NCBI GenBank assembly: GCA_900546365.1 | Contig: URCF01000005.1 | Span: forward strand, 1 to 64,000 | Length of the DNA: 64,000 nt | From: an uncultured Porphyromonadaceae bacterium | Lineage (GTDB): Bacteria; Bacteroidota; Bacteroidia; Bacteroidales; Muribaculaceae | Reading direction: 5' to 3' | In this document: positions 1 to 7,773 of the stretch, in pieces | Layout of the letters: every line of letters starts with the position of its first letter | How positions within the stretch are numbered: the first letter of the stretch is position 1 | Notes under the pieces: generated by a model | Seen by the model: only the letters and a program-made list of their open reading frames with translations | The model's database searches: none | What the model was told of the DNA's origin: nothing | Program-made: the position numbers and the translations under genes

Positions 1-54
<54 letters not shown>

Positions 55-112
55 CAGACTAACGTTTTTACGAATCGTACGGCAGCTCTGCCGAGGAATA
101 GCGAACAGAAAT

Positions 113-196
113 GTCCGGATGGCGGAATTGGTAGACGCGCTACTTTGAGGGGGTAGTGATCATTGGATCGTGTGAGTTCGAGTCTCATTTCGGACA
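113..196 (+). tRNA. tRNA-Leu (GAG)
   Basis: The acceptor strands GTCCGGA (113-119) and TTCGGAC (189-195) pair. The anticodon stem CTACT/GGTAG encloses a loop with anticodon GAG. A long variable arm around GATC..GATC is typical of class II tRNA-Leu. The discriminator base is A196 and no CCA is encoded. It lies 58 bp downstream of tRNA-Gly, probably in the same transcript. Confidence 0.95.
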
Positions 197-202
197 CTTT
201 TG

Positions 203-250
203 AAAACCGCAATTGGCTAAATATAGCCAATTGCGGTTTTCTTTTTTCTT
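203..250 (+). terminator. Rho-independent terminator after the tRNA genes
   Basis: The arms AAAACCGCAATTGGCTA (from 203) and TAGCCAATTGCGGTTTT (to 240) pair perfectly over 17 bp around a four-base loop, and a T-rich tract runs to 250. It sits directly after tRNA-Leu. Confidence 0.9.
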
Positions 251-293
251 CCACCCATCCTCAGAATCACGGCGCATAGTAAAAAACCTGTGT

Positions 294-602
294 TTATACA
301 TAAAGGTTACAGAGGCGGGAGATGAAGAATTTTGTATCCTTGACGCCATACAGTTTAGCCCGGAATGCCTTTATTTTGGAGTTGATAGATTCGGCAGAGG
401 CGTTTGTTGAGCGGTTATCAAAATAGTTGATTATCTCATCTGAATGCTCGTAAAATGTTGCGGCAATGGTATTGAAAGACTTGAACCCGGAATCAGCCAC
501 GCGGTTGTACCATCGTGCCAGATTGAGTCTGGCAGAACCTGCTGTTGACTTCTTATTGGAAAAGATTGCCCGAAGCTGTTGAGAAAGCCAATATGGGCGC
601 AT
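294..602 (-). pseudogene. ISL3-type transposase C-terminal fragment
   Basis: About 100 codons read as the C-terminal part of a DDE transposase of the ISL3 (IS204/IS1001) type. The run LARWYNRVADSGFKSF, then a segment with NYFDNRSTNASAESINSKIK, and a terminal FISRLCNLY motif fit that family. The N-terminal two thirds, including the first catalytic aspartates, are missing, so this is a remnant. Its upstream edge abuts an unrelated coding fragment (605-733), which marks an insertion or deletion junction. Family assignment is from motif recognition. Confidence 0.72.
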
Positions 603-604
603 GG

Positions 605-733
605 TAAAGAGTCTATAAGCACGTTGACAGGTTTGCCCGAATATTCGGCAAGAGTCTTATCAACGGCGTTGCGGTCGAAGTCGGCACCGCCGACATAGCC
701 TTTGAGTTGGATGTTATCTGCTGTCTTATCCAT
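605..733 (-). pseudogene. N-terminal fragment, possibly phage ClpP-like protease
   Basis: The first ~43 codons of this frame (QLKGYVGGADFDRNAVDKTL, then a stretch ending VLIDS) resemble the start of the ClpP-like head-maturation proteases of Bacteroidetes prophages. In those the next segment would be a GG-containing turn and then the catalytic serine. Here the similarity stops after IDS, where the ISL3 transposase sequence begins. I read this as a protease gene cut by the insertion element. The assignment rests on a short segment and is tentative. Confidence 0.4.
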
Positions 734-812
734 AGTTGCGATGATTTACGTTTCCGTAAACTTACCGCTATATATTAGCGGCGGAAAAGACAGCTATTCC
801 AATAACAATTAG

Positions 813-820
813 TAAATTTG
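813..820 (+). promoter_or_regulatory. -7 box TAAATTTG for the small membrane protein gene
   Basis: TAAATTTG matches the Bacteroidetes TAnnTTTG box and lies 22 bp upstream of the ATG at 843. A short palindrome (CCGCTATATATTAGCGG) lies just upstream, around 765-781. Confidence 0.55.
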
Positions 821-842
821 CGGTCTAAAATATCATTGAATT

Positions 843-1064
843 ATGACCCGCAATTCTTCATCTCTGCTCAAAAATATTTTAATAGCAATAGTCTCATTCA
901 TAGCCCTTACTTTCTGCTTGGTATTAGTGCGCTGGATTCTTAATTGGATTTTTGACGGCACTTCAAATTTTGATCCGAGGACTATTGTTCAAGGTGTTGT
1001 ATTTTCAATTATCTATCTACCAATACTATACTGGTTATCTAAGCGAGCGCAAAAGAAAAAATAA
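843..1064 (+). CDS. Small two-helix membrane protein, unknown function
   Basis: This 73-residue protein has two hydrophobic segments (roughly residues 10-33 and 47-64). Between them is a short polar stretch (FDGTSNFDPRT), and the C-terminus is strongly basic (KRAQKKK). That fits a small inner-membrane protein with the tail in the cytoplasm. A good -7 box lies just upstream and the start is an ATG. I do not recognise the family. It stands alone between insertion scars, so it may be a passenger gene, but its composition looks like a real protein. Confidence 0.55.
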   Translation: MTRNSSSLLKNILIAIVSFIALTFCLVLVRWILNWIFDGTSNFDPRTIVQGVVFSIIYLPILYWLSKRAQKKK

Positions 1065-1117
1065 AGGCACCGTGTTTGTCCCACATCTCTGTGTATTGCT
1101 TCATATTGGTTTGATTT

Positions 1118-1190
1118 TATAGGTATTCAGCGAACTTCGTTTCCTTGATGTGGTCGAAGTCGTCCTCGGATATAAAACCCTCGTTGTAAC
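1118..1190 (-). pseudogene. C-terminal coding remnant cut at an IS scar
   Basis: Read on the minus strand, this gives a short tail YNEGFISEDDFDHIKETKF.. ending in a stop. It resembles the short C-terminal SHOCT-like motif (GxIxxxEFxxxK) found at the ends of many bacterial proteins. Its upstream end meets the IS3-type inverted repeat pair at 1192-1239. It is too short for a firm identity. Confidence 0.3.
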
Positions 1191-1191
1191 C

Positions 1192-1239
1192 TGAACTGCA
1201 CCCCATAAGTTAGACACAAAACTTTTGGGGTGCAGTTCA
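1192..1239. repeat. Two abutted IS3-type terminal repeats (48-bp inverted pair)
   Basis: TGAACTGCACCCCATAAGTT on one side faces AACTTTTGGGGTGCAGTTCA on the other, with only eight bases between. TGAACTGCACCCC(A)AAAGTT is the familiar end sequence of IS3-family elements. Two ends in head-to-head contact with no transposase between them point to an internally deleted element or an excision scar. The structure could also form a hairpin in RNA. Confidence 0.7.
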
Positions 1240-1327
1240 GTGAAAGTCGAGGCTTTGTTTTATGTTTTTCGCATGTTATGATAAGAAAGAGGCTGCGCCT
1301 ATTTTGACACAGCCTCTTAAAATCTTC

Positions 1328-2164
1328 TTAGCGGCGGCGCGATTTGCGCTTTTTCTTTGAAGCGGTGGCTTTACTGCTCTTGCGCTTGGTGGCTGTGGAG
1401 CGTTTATAGCTTTTCTTTGCGGGGCCGTATTTCTGCGCCACCTGGTGCGTTGCCTTGTCAAACACAAACACATCCTTGTGGGGCACATAGTTTTCAAAAT
1501 CAATGATAGCTTCGGGGTTGATGTCAACGCCGAGATAGCGGGTCTCGAAATGGAGGTGCGGACCGGTGCTGCGTCCGGTGTTGCCACCGAGTGCAATAGG
1601 CTGACCTGCACGCACGCGCTGGTCGGGCTGTACAAGGAAGCGCGACAGGTGGCCGTAAACGGTTTCCATACCGTTGTCGTGGCGAACCACAACATAGTAG
1701 CCGTAGCCGCGGGCTTCGTACTTTGTGAGGCGCACTTTTCCGTCAAACGCGGCAACAACGGTGTCGCCGATATTGAGACGAAGGTCCATGCCACGATGCA
1801 CGCGACCAAAACGGGGACGATAGCCATATTTGGATGTGACAGCGCCCTTCACAGGAGCCACATATCCCGACACATCGATATTGGCGGTGGCGGGAATCTC
1901 AAGACCTTTGTAGGGATTGACAGCCTGACTGCCCCAGTATTCGGTATAGATCTCATTGTCCTGCATAGCCTCACGCTTGCGCAGATCCTCAAGATAGCTC
2001 ATGGAGGAGATGGACTTGGCGGCGGCACCGGCGGGACGCTGGTGGGCTATGAGGTCCTTATGCTGCGCGTTGTGTGTGGTGGGCAGACGAAACTGAGCGA
2101 AGCCGGGGGCTGCCATCAGCACCGCTGCGAGTGAAAGAAATAATGATTTACAAGAAAAATTCAT
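1328..2164 (-). CDS. M23 family zinc metallopeptidase, secreted
   Basis: This 278-residue protein starts with a clear signal peptide (MNFSCKSLFLSLAAVLMAAPGFA). The M23/LytM domain occupies about residues 110-215. It has the HRGMD motif (zinc His and Asp), the downstream YGHLS, and GPHLHFE with the second HxH zinc site, so the metal site looks complete. The family cleaves peptide cross-bridges in peptidoglycan in the periplasm. The last ~30 residues are very rich in Lys, Arg and Ser (KKRKSRRR at the end), which could bind the cell wall or nucleic acid. It ends 63 bp from the IS3 scar and lies 21 bp downstream of ndk on the same strand. Confidence 0.9.
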   Translation of the reverse strand: MNFSCKSLFLSLAAVLMAAPGFAQFRLPTTHNAQHKDLIAHQRPAGAAAKSISSMSYLEDLRKREAMQDNEIYTEYWGSQAVNPYKGLEIPATANIDVSGYVAPVKGAVTSKYGYRPRFGRVHRGMDLRLNIGDTVVAAFDGKVRLTKYEARGYGYYVVVRHDNGMETVYGHLSRFLVQPDQRVRAGQPIALGGNTGRSTGPHLHFETRYLGVDINPEAIIDFENYVPHKDVFVFDKATHQVAQKYGPAKKSYKRSTATKRKSSKATASKKKRKSRRR

Positions 2165-2185
2165 GATTAAAGGATATTGGAGAGA

Positions 2186-2653
2186 TTAATCACACAGCTC
2201 GTCGGGTGAATAAATAAAGCGTACATTCTGGGGAGTCCAGTCAAACAGTTCATCCTCACGGAAGAAACGGCGGATTTCGGCCTCAGCGTCCTCAACACTC
2301 GAGGAAGCGTGAACCACATTCTCCTGACCGCTGACACTGAAATCACCGCGGATTGTGCCTGGGAGAGCTTCGCGACCATTAGTGGCTCCGGTCATGAGAC
2401 GTACAACGCGGATTGCGTCAACACCCTTGAGACAAAGCACAATAACCGGGGTGGCCATCATGGATGCCAAAATGAGAGGGAAAAAGGGGCGGTCAACGAG
2501 ATGCGCGTAGTGCTCGCGGAGCAATTGCTCATCAAGCTGCATCATTTTCATACCGGATATAATCAACCCCTTGCGCTGAAAACGCTCCAAGATAGGGCCA
2601 ACAAAGCCACGCGCTATTGCTGAGGGCTTGAGTATCACTAATGTTTGCTGCAT
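2186..2653 (-). CDS. ndk: Nucleoside-diphosphate kinase
   Basis: Nucleoside-diphosphate kinase moves the gamma phosphate from ATP to NDPs through a phospho-histidine. I chose the ATG at 2653 (MQQTLVILKPSAIARG), giving 155 residues, the usual length. A longer reading to 2692 adds 13 residues not normal for the family. The ATP/Mg-site motif GATNGREALPGTIRGDFS is present. The catalytic His lies in NVVHASSSVEDAEAEI, the expected NxxHgSDs region. It is followed by the M23 peptidase gene and probably shares its transcript. The 258 bp upstream hold no gene but include the promoter region and an inverted TTAACACGAT/ATCGTGTTAA pair (2751-2760, 2868-2877). Confidence 0.95.
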   Translation of the reverse strand: MQQTLVILKPSAIARGFVGPILERFQRKGLIISGMKMMQLDEQLLREHYAHLVDRPFFPLILASMMATPVIVLCLKGVDAIRVVRLMTGATNGREALPGTIRGDFSVSGQENVVHASSSVEDAEAEIRRFFREDELFDWTPQNVRFIYSPDELCD

Positions 2654-2911
2654 GGTGTATAAGGTTTTTTCACGTTTGTCATTGAATGACATTCAAAGAT
2701 AAGGATTTTATGTTGCGCTCCCAAATGTTATAAATTTCAAAACGGATAAATTAACACGATTGTAACATCATTGATGAGTTATCACATTAATTATCACTAA
2801 ATTAATTCCGTGTGTGAAATTAAGTGAAATAATGTGTAAGATAGTTTGGGGGATTTTAAACCGTTAAAATCGTGTTAATTATTGTATTTAAAAGCTCGCA
2901 AAAATTAACAT

Positions 2912-5005
2912 TCAACTAATCATACTCCAGTCAATTGCTTTGGCAAAGAGCGACTTCATCTCGGCCACCAAAGGCGCATGCCGGGGCTGTTGGAGGCCGG
3001 GATCAGCCTCAAGTGTGCGCTCGGCTTCATCGCGAGCCAACTGGACAATACGCCCATCGGTGGCAAGGTTGGCAATCTTCATGTCAAGCGCGGTGCCGCT
3101 TTGCAGGGTACCTTCAATATCGCCCGGACCGCGGAGCTTGAGGTCGGCCTCGGCCACAAGGAATCCGTCGGTGGTGGAAGTCATGATTTCCAAACGCTTG
3201 CGGGTGTCTTTGGACAGCTGCGGCTTGCTCATGAGCACACAGTAGCTCTGGTCAGCGCCACGCCCCACCCTGCCGCGGAGCTGATGGAGCTGCGACAGGC
3301 CAAACCGCTCGGCATTCTCAATCACCATCACCGAAGCGTTGGGCACATTCACGCCCACCTCGATCACAGTGGTTGCCACAAGGATATGCGCCTGATGCGA
3401 CACAAAAAGGCTCATCTGGTAATCTTTCTCAGCCGGCTTAAGCTGACCGTGAACGTATGCCACCTTGTAGTTACGGAACACCTCCTTGACCTGCTCATAC
3501 CCCTCTTCAAGACTGCGCATATCCACCTTTTCATTCTCCTTGATGAGAGGATACACAATGTACACCTGTCGTCCCTTGGCAAGCTCGCCGGCAATGAAGC
3601 GATACACATCCATGCGCTTATCGCTGTAGCGCAGAATGGTATTGACAGGTTTTCGGCCCGGCGGCAGCTCGTCAATCACCGACACATCAAGGTCGCCATA
3701 CACTGTCATGGCCAAAGTGCGCGGAATGGGAGTGGCAGTCATCACAAGCACATGGGGTGGAATCAGATTTTTCTTCCATAGCCTTGCGCGCTGGGCCACA
3801 CCGAAGCGATGCTGCTCGTCAATAACCACAAAGCCAAGATTGCGGAACACCACATTATCCTCGATCACAGCGTGGGTGCCGATGAGAATATGCAACGACC
3901 CGTCAACGAGAGCCCCATGGATAGCCTCGCGCTCGCGCTTGGGTGTGGAGCCGGTGAGAAGCTTCACATTCACCCCCACCTGAGCCGCCATGGAGCGTAT
4001 GGTGTCGTAGTGCTGGGTGGCAAGGATTTCAGTAGGAGCCATAAGGCACGCCTGGGCACCATTGTCCACCGCTATAAGCATACACAGCAGAGCCACAAGA
4101 GTTTTACCACTCCCCACATCCCCCTGAAGCAGACGGTTCATCTGCCTCCCGGTGAGCATATCGGCGCGAATCTCCTTGATCACCCGCTTCTGCGCTCCGG
4201 TGAGTTCAAAAGGCAGACATTGCTCATAGAAAGCATGGAAAAACCGGCCCACAACCGGAAATTTCATCCCCTGCACACTGTAGGCACGCGAGCGGCTGTA
4301 GCGCAGGATATTGAGCTGAAGATAATAGAGTTCCTCGAATTTCAGCCTGAAGCGGGCTTTCTGCAGTTCGTCGTTATTGCGCGGATTGTGGATTGTTTCA
4401 TACGCCAACCGTTTTGGCATCAGCCGCAGACGCTCCACGAGCTCCGCAGGGAGTGATTCAGTGATATACCCGCCGAAGGCTGTGAGGAGGTTCTGCTCGT
4501 ATTGAAACAGAGTGCGGGATGTCACCCCGCGCTGGCGCAGCTTTTCCGTAAGCGGATAAACGCCGCGCAATCCGGTGGCAGCGGCGGCGGAACTCACCGA
4601 GTCCACCTCAGGGTGCACCATCGACCAATGTCCGTTGAACTCCGACGGCTTTCCAAACAGCACATACTGCCTGCCTGGCTGATAAGCACCTTTAATCTCC
4701 CTGATGCGCCGGAACCACACCACCTCCATTGTACGCTCTCCATCTGAGAACAGCCCCACCAGACGCGTTTTAGCCCCTTCGCCCTGCAGAGTGAAATTGA
4801 CGAAGCATCCTTTGACCTGCACCATAGGCATGTCGCCGGTGAATGATGATATACTATATATAGAGGTGCGGTCCACATAATGCGACGGGAAATGACACAG
4901 CAAGTCATGACAGGTGGCGATACCGAGCTCCTTGGTCAGCAACTCGCCACGCTTGGGACCCACCCCCTTGAGAAACTTTATGTCAGTGGCTCGCAGGCGT
5001 GACAT
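2912..5005 (-). CDS. recG: ATP-dependent DNA helicase RecG
   Basis: RecG remodels stalled replication forks and Holliday junctions. The ATG at 5005 (MSRLRATDIKFLKGVGPKRG) gives 697 residues, the normal size, and drops ten unconserved residues. The N-terminal wedge domain is followed by the SF2 helicase core. That core has Walker A GDVGSGKT, motif II DEQHRFG (the RecG form of DExH), motif III TATPIPRTLA, and motif VI QLRGRVGRG. The start codon lies inside the end of ispD (23-bp overlap), so translation is probably coupled within the recG-ispD-S41-coaD-parE run. Confidence 0.96.
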   Translation of the reverse strand: MSRLRATDIKFLKGVGPKRGELLTKELGIATCHDLLCHFPSHYVDRTSIYSISSFTGDMPMVQVKGCFVNFTLQGEGAKTRLVGLFSDGERTMEVVWFRRIREIKGAYQPGRQYVLFGKPSEFNGHWSMVHPEVDSVSSAAAATGLRGVYPLTEKLRQRGVTSRTLFQYEQNLLTAFGGYITESLPAELVERLRLMPKRLAYETIHNPRNNDELQKARFRLKFEELYYLQLNILRYSRSRAYSVQGMKFPVVGRFFHAFYEQCLPFELTGAQKRVIKEIRADMLTGRQMNRLLQGDVGSGKTLVALLCMLIAVDNGAQACLMAPTEILATQHYDTIRSMAAQVGVNVKLLTGSTPKREREAIHGALVDGSLHILIGTHAVIEDNVVFRNLGFVVIDEQHRFGVAQRARLWKKNLIPPHVLVMTATPIPRTLAMTVYGDLDVSVIDELPPGRKPVNTILRYSDKRMDVYRFIAGELAKGRQVYIVYPLIKENEKVDMRSLEEGYEQVKEVFRNYKVAYVHGQLKPAEKDYQMSLFVSHQAHILVATTVIEVGVNVPNASVMVIENAERFGLSQLHQLRGRVGRGADQSYCVLMSKPQLSKDTRKRLEIMTSTTDGFLVAEADLKLRGPGDIEGTLQSGTALDMKIANLATDGRIVQLARDEAERTLEADPGLQQPRHAPLVAEMKSLFAKAIDWSMIS

Positions 5006-5681
5006 CAAGCAGCATGGCCGCCACGGCCATATCAAAATGGTGAGTGACTTTGATATTAGCAGAGGTCCCCTCCACCAAGGCTATATGACTGAATCCGGCG
5101 AACTCCATCACCGAGGCATCGTCAGTGAACTCCGGACGATAATCATGCGAATAGGCCTGCAACAGCGCATCGGCACGAAACCCTTGGGGTGTTTGAACGG
5201 CCCGGAACAAAGCGCGGTCCACAGCTTGCGAACCGCCGTCCGGCGTAAGCTGCCGAATGGAATCAGTGACCGCCACCGCAGGGATAGCGCCATCGGCACC
5301 ATTCTCCACCGCTCCTACCACAGCACTGACCAAAGAGCGTGTGATAACCGGACGGGCTCCATCGTGAACCGTCACCACATCCACACCCTCGGGCAGAGCC
5401 GAAAGAGCGTTGCGCACCGAGTGCCAACGGGTGATGCCGCCTACAACAATATCGGGCGACTCAAACCCAGACTCGCGGCATTTGTCAAGCCACAAGTCCA
5501 CAAACCCCTCGTTGAGTACAAGGAGAATCGAAGCCTCGGGCGACACTTCCCTCATCCGCTCGATGGTGGTCATGAGCAGAGGGCGTCCGTGGAGGTTGCA
5601 GAACTGCTTGGGAAGGGCACCTCCGAAGCGGGAACCACTCCCTGCCGCCACAATGATATGACAAACTTTGCTATGGTTCAT
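4983..5681 (-). CDS. ispD: 2-C-methyl-D-erythritol 4-phosphate cytidylyltransferase
   Basis: IspD couples MEP with CTP to give CDP-ME in the non-mevalonate isoprenoid pathway. The ATG at 5681 (MNHSKVCHIIVAAGSGSRFG) gives 232 residues; an earlier TTG at 5693 is possible but overlaps the upstream stop. The nucleotide-binding loop AAGSGSRFGGALPKQF has the conserved Arg and Lys. VTVHDGARP and the later VEGTSANIKVTHHFD segment match the CTP and MEP sites. It lies 8 bp after the S41 peptidase stop and overlaps the start of recG. Confidence 0.95.
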   Translation of the reverse strand: MNHSKVCHIIVAAGSGSRFGGALPKQFCNLHGRPLLMTTIERMREVSPEASILLVLNEGFVDLWLDKCRESGFESPDIVVGGITRWHSVRNALSALPEGVDVVTVHDGARPVITRSLVSAVVGAVENGADGAIPAVAVTDSIRQLTPDGGSQAVDRALFRAVQTPQGFRADALLQAYSHDYRPEFTDDASVMEFAGFSHIALVEGTSANIKVTHHFDMAVAAMLLDVTPASH

Positions 5682-5689
5682 ACCGGGCG

Positions 5690-7294
5690 TCAAGATTGCG
5701 GTGCCTGCAGATAGCTGTCGTATTCCGAAGGCGTTGTGATGATACGTAAAGCCTCGCGATAGTTGGGCGATATCGGATTGACCACCCGGAAATAGGTGGA
5801 TTGCTCAAATATATCGCGTCCGATGATACCTTTTATTATAAGCTCGATGATGGGCTTGGAAGTGAGATACTGCTCTTCATTGTACTCCACACCTTCCTTG
5901 GTGCCCGAATCAATCAGCTTGCGGAGCATTTCATCCGACACGCGGAAGCCGTCAACAAACTGCGATTCATTGCGATACTTCTTGCGCAGCTCCTTGCGAT
6001 GGGCATCCACATATTCAGTGGCAACGCGATTGATAAGTCCTTTCGCCACAAGGTCGCGATAGTAGGCGGAATAGTAGGAAGTGTCAACCGGCACAAAATT
6101 ATCGGGGATAATGCCACCGCCGCCATACACCGGGCGCCCCACACGCAGCGTGCGGAACATCAGCGAATCCGGGATATGGATGCTGTCAGCGCTCATCAGC
6201 TCGCCCGACGACAATCGCGAATATGTTTCGTTTCTGTACTCCTCATCCTTTCCCTCGATGTATGGTTTCTGTATGCAGCGTCCGGAGGGGGTGTAGTAGC
6301 GCTGGATTGTGAGGCGCACCATAGTGCCGTCGGGGAGAGGGAACGGGCGCTGCACAAGCCCTTTGCCGTAGGTGCGGCGCCCTGAAATCACACCGCGGTC
6401 GTTGTCCTGGATGGCACCGCTGACAATCTCACTCGCCGATGCGGAATATTGGTTGACCATCACCACAACAGGCATATCGGCCAACGGACCTTTCTGCTCG
6501 GTTTTGAAATAGCGGGGCTCCATGCGCGACCCTTTGGTGTAAACCACCAGATCGCCCTTGTTGAGAAACATCGAAGCCACATCAAAGGCAGCGGACAGAT
6601 ACCCGCCACCATTCTCCTCGAGGTCGAGAATCAACCGTTTCATCCCTTTGCGCTTGAGCTTGGCTATGGCGTCAAGCATCTCCTGACCGGTGGTTTCTGC
6701 GAAGCGGGTGAGCTTGATGAACCCCACGCTGTCATTGGCCATATAAGCGGCATCGATACTGTAGATAGGGATATCATCGCGCACGATGTTGAACTCCAAA
6801 AATTCGGGCACACCTTTGCGGAGCACGGTGACTCGGACCGTGCTCCCTTTGGGGCCGCGCAGAATTTTCTGTATGGCACTGTTCTTGAGGTTCATGCCCG
6901 AGATGACGGTGTCGTCGGCGGCAATGATACGGTCGCCGGCAAGAATCCCGACTTTCTCCGATGGGCCTCCGGCCACAGGCTGAATCACATAAAGTGTGTC
7001 ATTGAGCATATTGAACTGTATGCCGATGCCGGAGAAGTTGCCTTTCAGCGGCTCTGTGAGAGCTTTTGTTTCCTCGCGGTCGGAATATTGCGAATGTGGG
7101 TCAAGTGTTTTCAGCATTGCCACAATAGCCTCATCCACAATATGGTCGGCGTTGACAGAATCCACATAGAAATTCTCGATGATATTCTCAACCATCGACA
7201 GTTTCTGCCGTGGTGAGAAATTCAACTCCTCGGCCTCGGCCGGAAGCAGCGAAGCGAGCGCGAGGAGCAGGATGATATAAGGTTTATAAGTCAT
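5690..7294 (-). CDS. C-terminal processing peptidase, S41 family
   Basis: This 534-residue protein has an N-terminal signal sequence (residues 1-21, ending PAEAEE) and acts in the periplasm. A PDZ domain (about 80-165, with GIGIQFNMLNDTLYV and the GDRIIAADD turn) precedes the S41 catalytic core. The nucleophile is the Ser in NQYSASASEIVSGA and the general base is the Lys in RTYGKGLVQ, the normal Ser/Lys dyad. Such enzymes trim or degrade envelope proteins from their C-termini. Its start overlaps the coaD stop by 4 bp (ATGA). Confidence 0.92.
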   Translation of the reverse strand: MTYKPYIILLLALASLLPAEAEELNFSPRQKLSMVENIIENFYVDSVNADHIVDEAIVAMLKTLDPHSQYSDREETKALTEPLKGNFSGIGIQFNMLNDTLYVIQPVAGGPSEKVGILAGDRIIAADDTVISGMNLKNSAIQKILRGPKGSTVRVTVLRKGVPEFLEFNIVRDDIPIYSIDAAYMANDSVGFIKLTRFAETTGQEMLDAIAKLKRKGMKRLILDLEENGGGYLSAAFDVASMFLNKGDLVVYTKGSRMEPRYFKTEQKGPLADMPVVVMVNQYSASASEIVSGAIQDNDRGVISGRRTYGKGLVQRPFPLPDGTMVRLTIQRYYTPSGRCIQKPYIEGKDEEYRNETYSRLSSGELMSADSIHIPDSLMFRTLRVGRPVYGGGGIIPDNFVPVDTSYYSAYYRDLVAKGLINRVATEYVDAHRKELRKKYRNESQFVDGFRVSDEMLRKLIDSGTKEGVEYNEEQYLTSKPIIELIIKGIIGRDIFEQSTYFRVVNPISPNYREALRIITTPSEYDSYLQAPQS

Positions 7295-7773
7295 AATTCG
7301 TTATCGTTAGGTAGAAAAGCGGAAACATCCGAGCCGTATGTCATAAGTTCGCGGACCACCGAAGAGCTGACCGCAGACCATTGCGGGTCGGCAAGCAGCA
7401 ACACCGTGTCTAAGCCTGACAGGCGGCGGTTAATGTCGGCCATGCGGCTTTCATAATCAAAATCGCTCACCGAGCGGACCCCGCGGAGCAGAGCAGTGGC
7501 ACCGTACCGGCGGGCAGCATCGATGGTAAGCCCGGAATAAGCCACCACCTCCACACAGGGGTGATTGCCCACCACACGCTTGATGTGGTCAACACGCTCC
7601 TGCAGTTCGGCCGACGAGGCATGGAGCTTGTCAGCGTTATACCCCACGCACACCACCACGCGGTGGAATATCCTCAGAGCGCGGCGCAGAATGTCGAGAT
7701 GGCCGCGGGTAAACGGGTTGAATGAGCCTGCAAACAGAGCCACAGACTGAGAATCAGATAATTTCGGAGTCAT
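7291..7773 (-). CDS. coaD: Phosphopantetheine adenylyltransferase
   Basis: CoaD adenylates 4'-phosphopantetheine to dephospho-CoA, the penultimate step of coenzyme A synthesis. At 160 residues it is normal length. AGSFNPFTRGHLDIL carries the TxGH nucleotidyltransferase motif. LRGVRSVSDFDYE and a C-terminal SAVSSSVVRELMTYG, the ISSTxVR-like motif, complete the family signature. Its start lies 20 bp inside the parE 3' end. Confidence 0.96.
   Translation of the reverse strand: MTPKLSDSQSVALFAGSFNPFTRGHLDILRRALRIFHRVVVCVGYNADKLHASSAELQERVDHIKRVVGNHPCVEVVAYSGLTIDAARRYGATALLRGVRSVSDFDYESRMADINRRLSGLDTVLLLADPQWSAVSSSVVRELMTYGSDVSAFLPNDNEL

Noticed and set aside
5801..7216. Long plus-strand open frames opposite the S41 peptidase
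   Set aside because: Antisense shadows of a conserved gene in high-GC DNA, with His- and Ala-rich nonsense composition.
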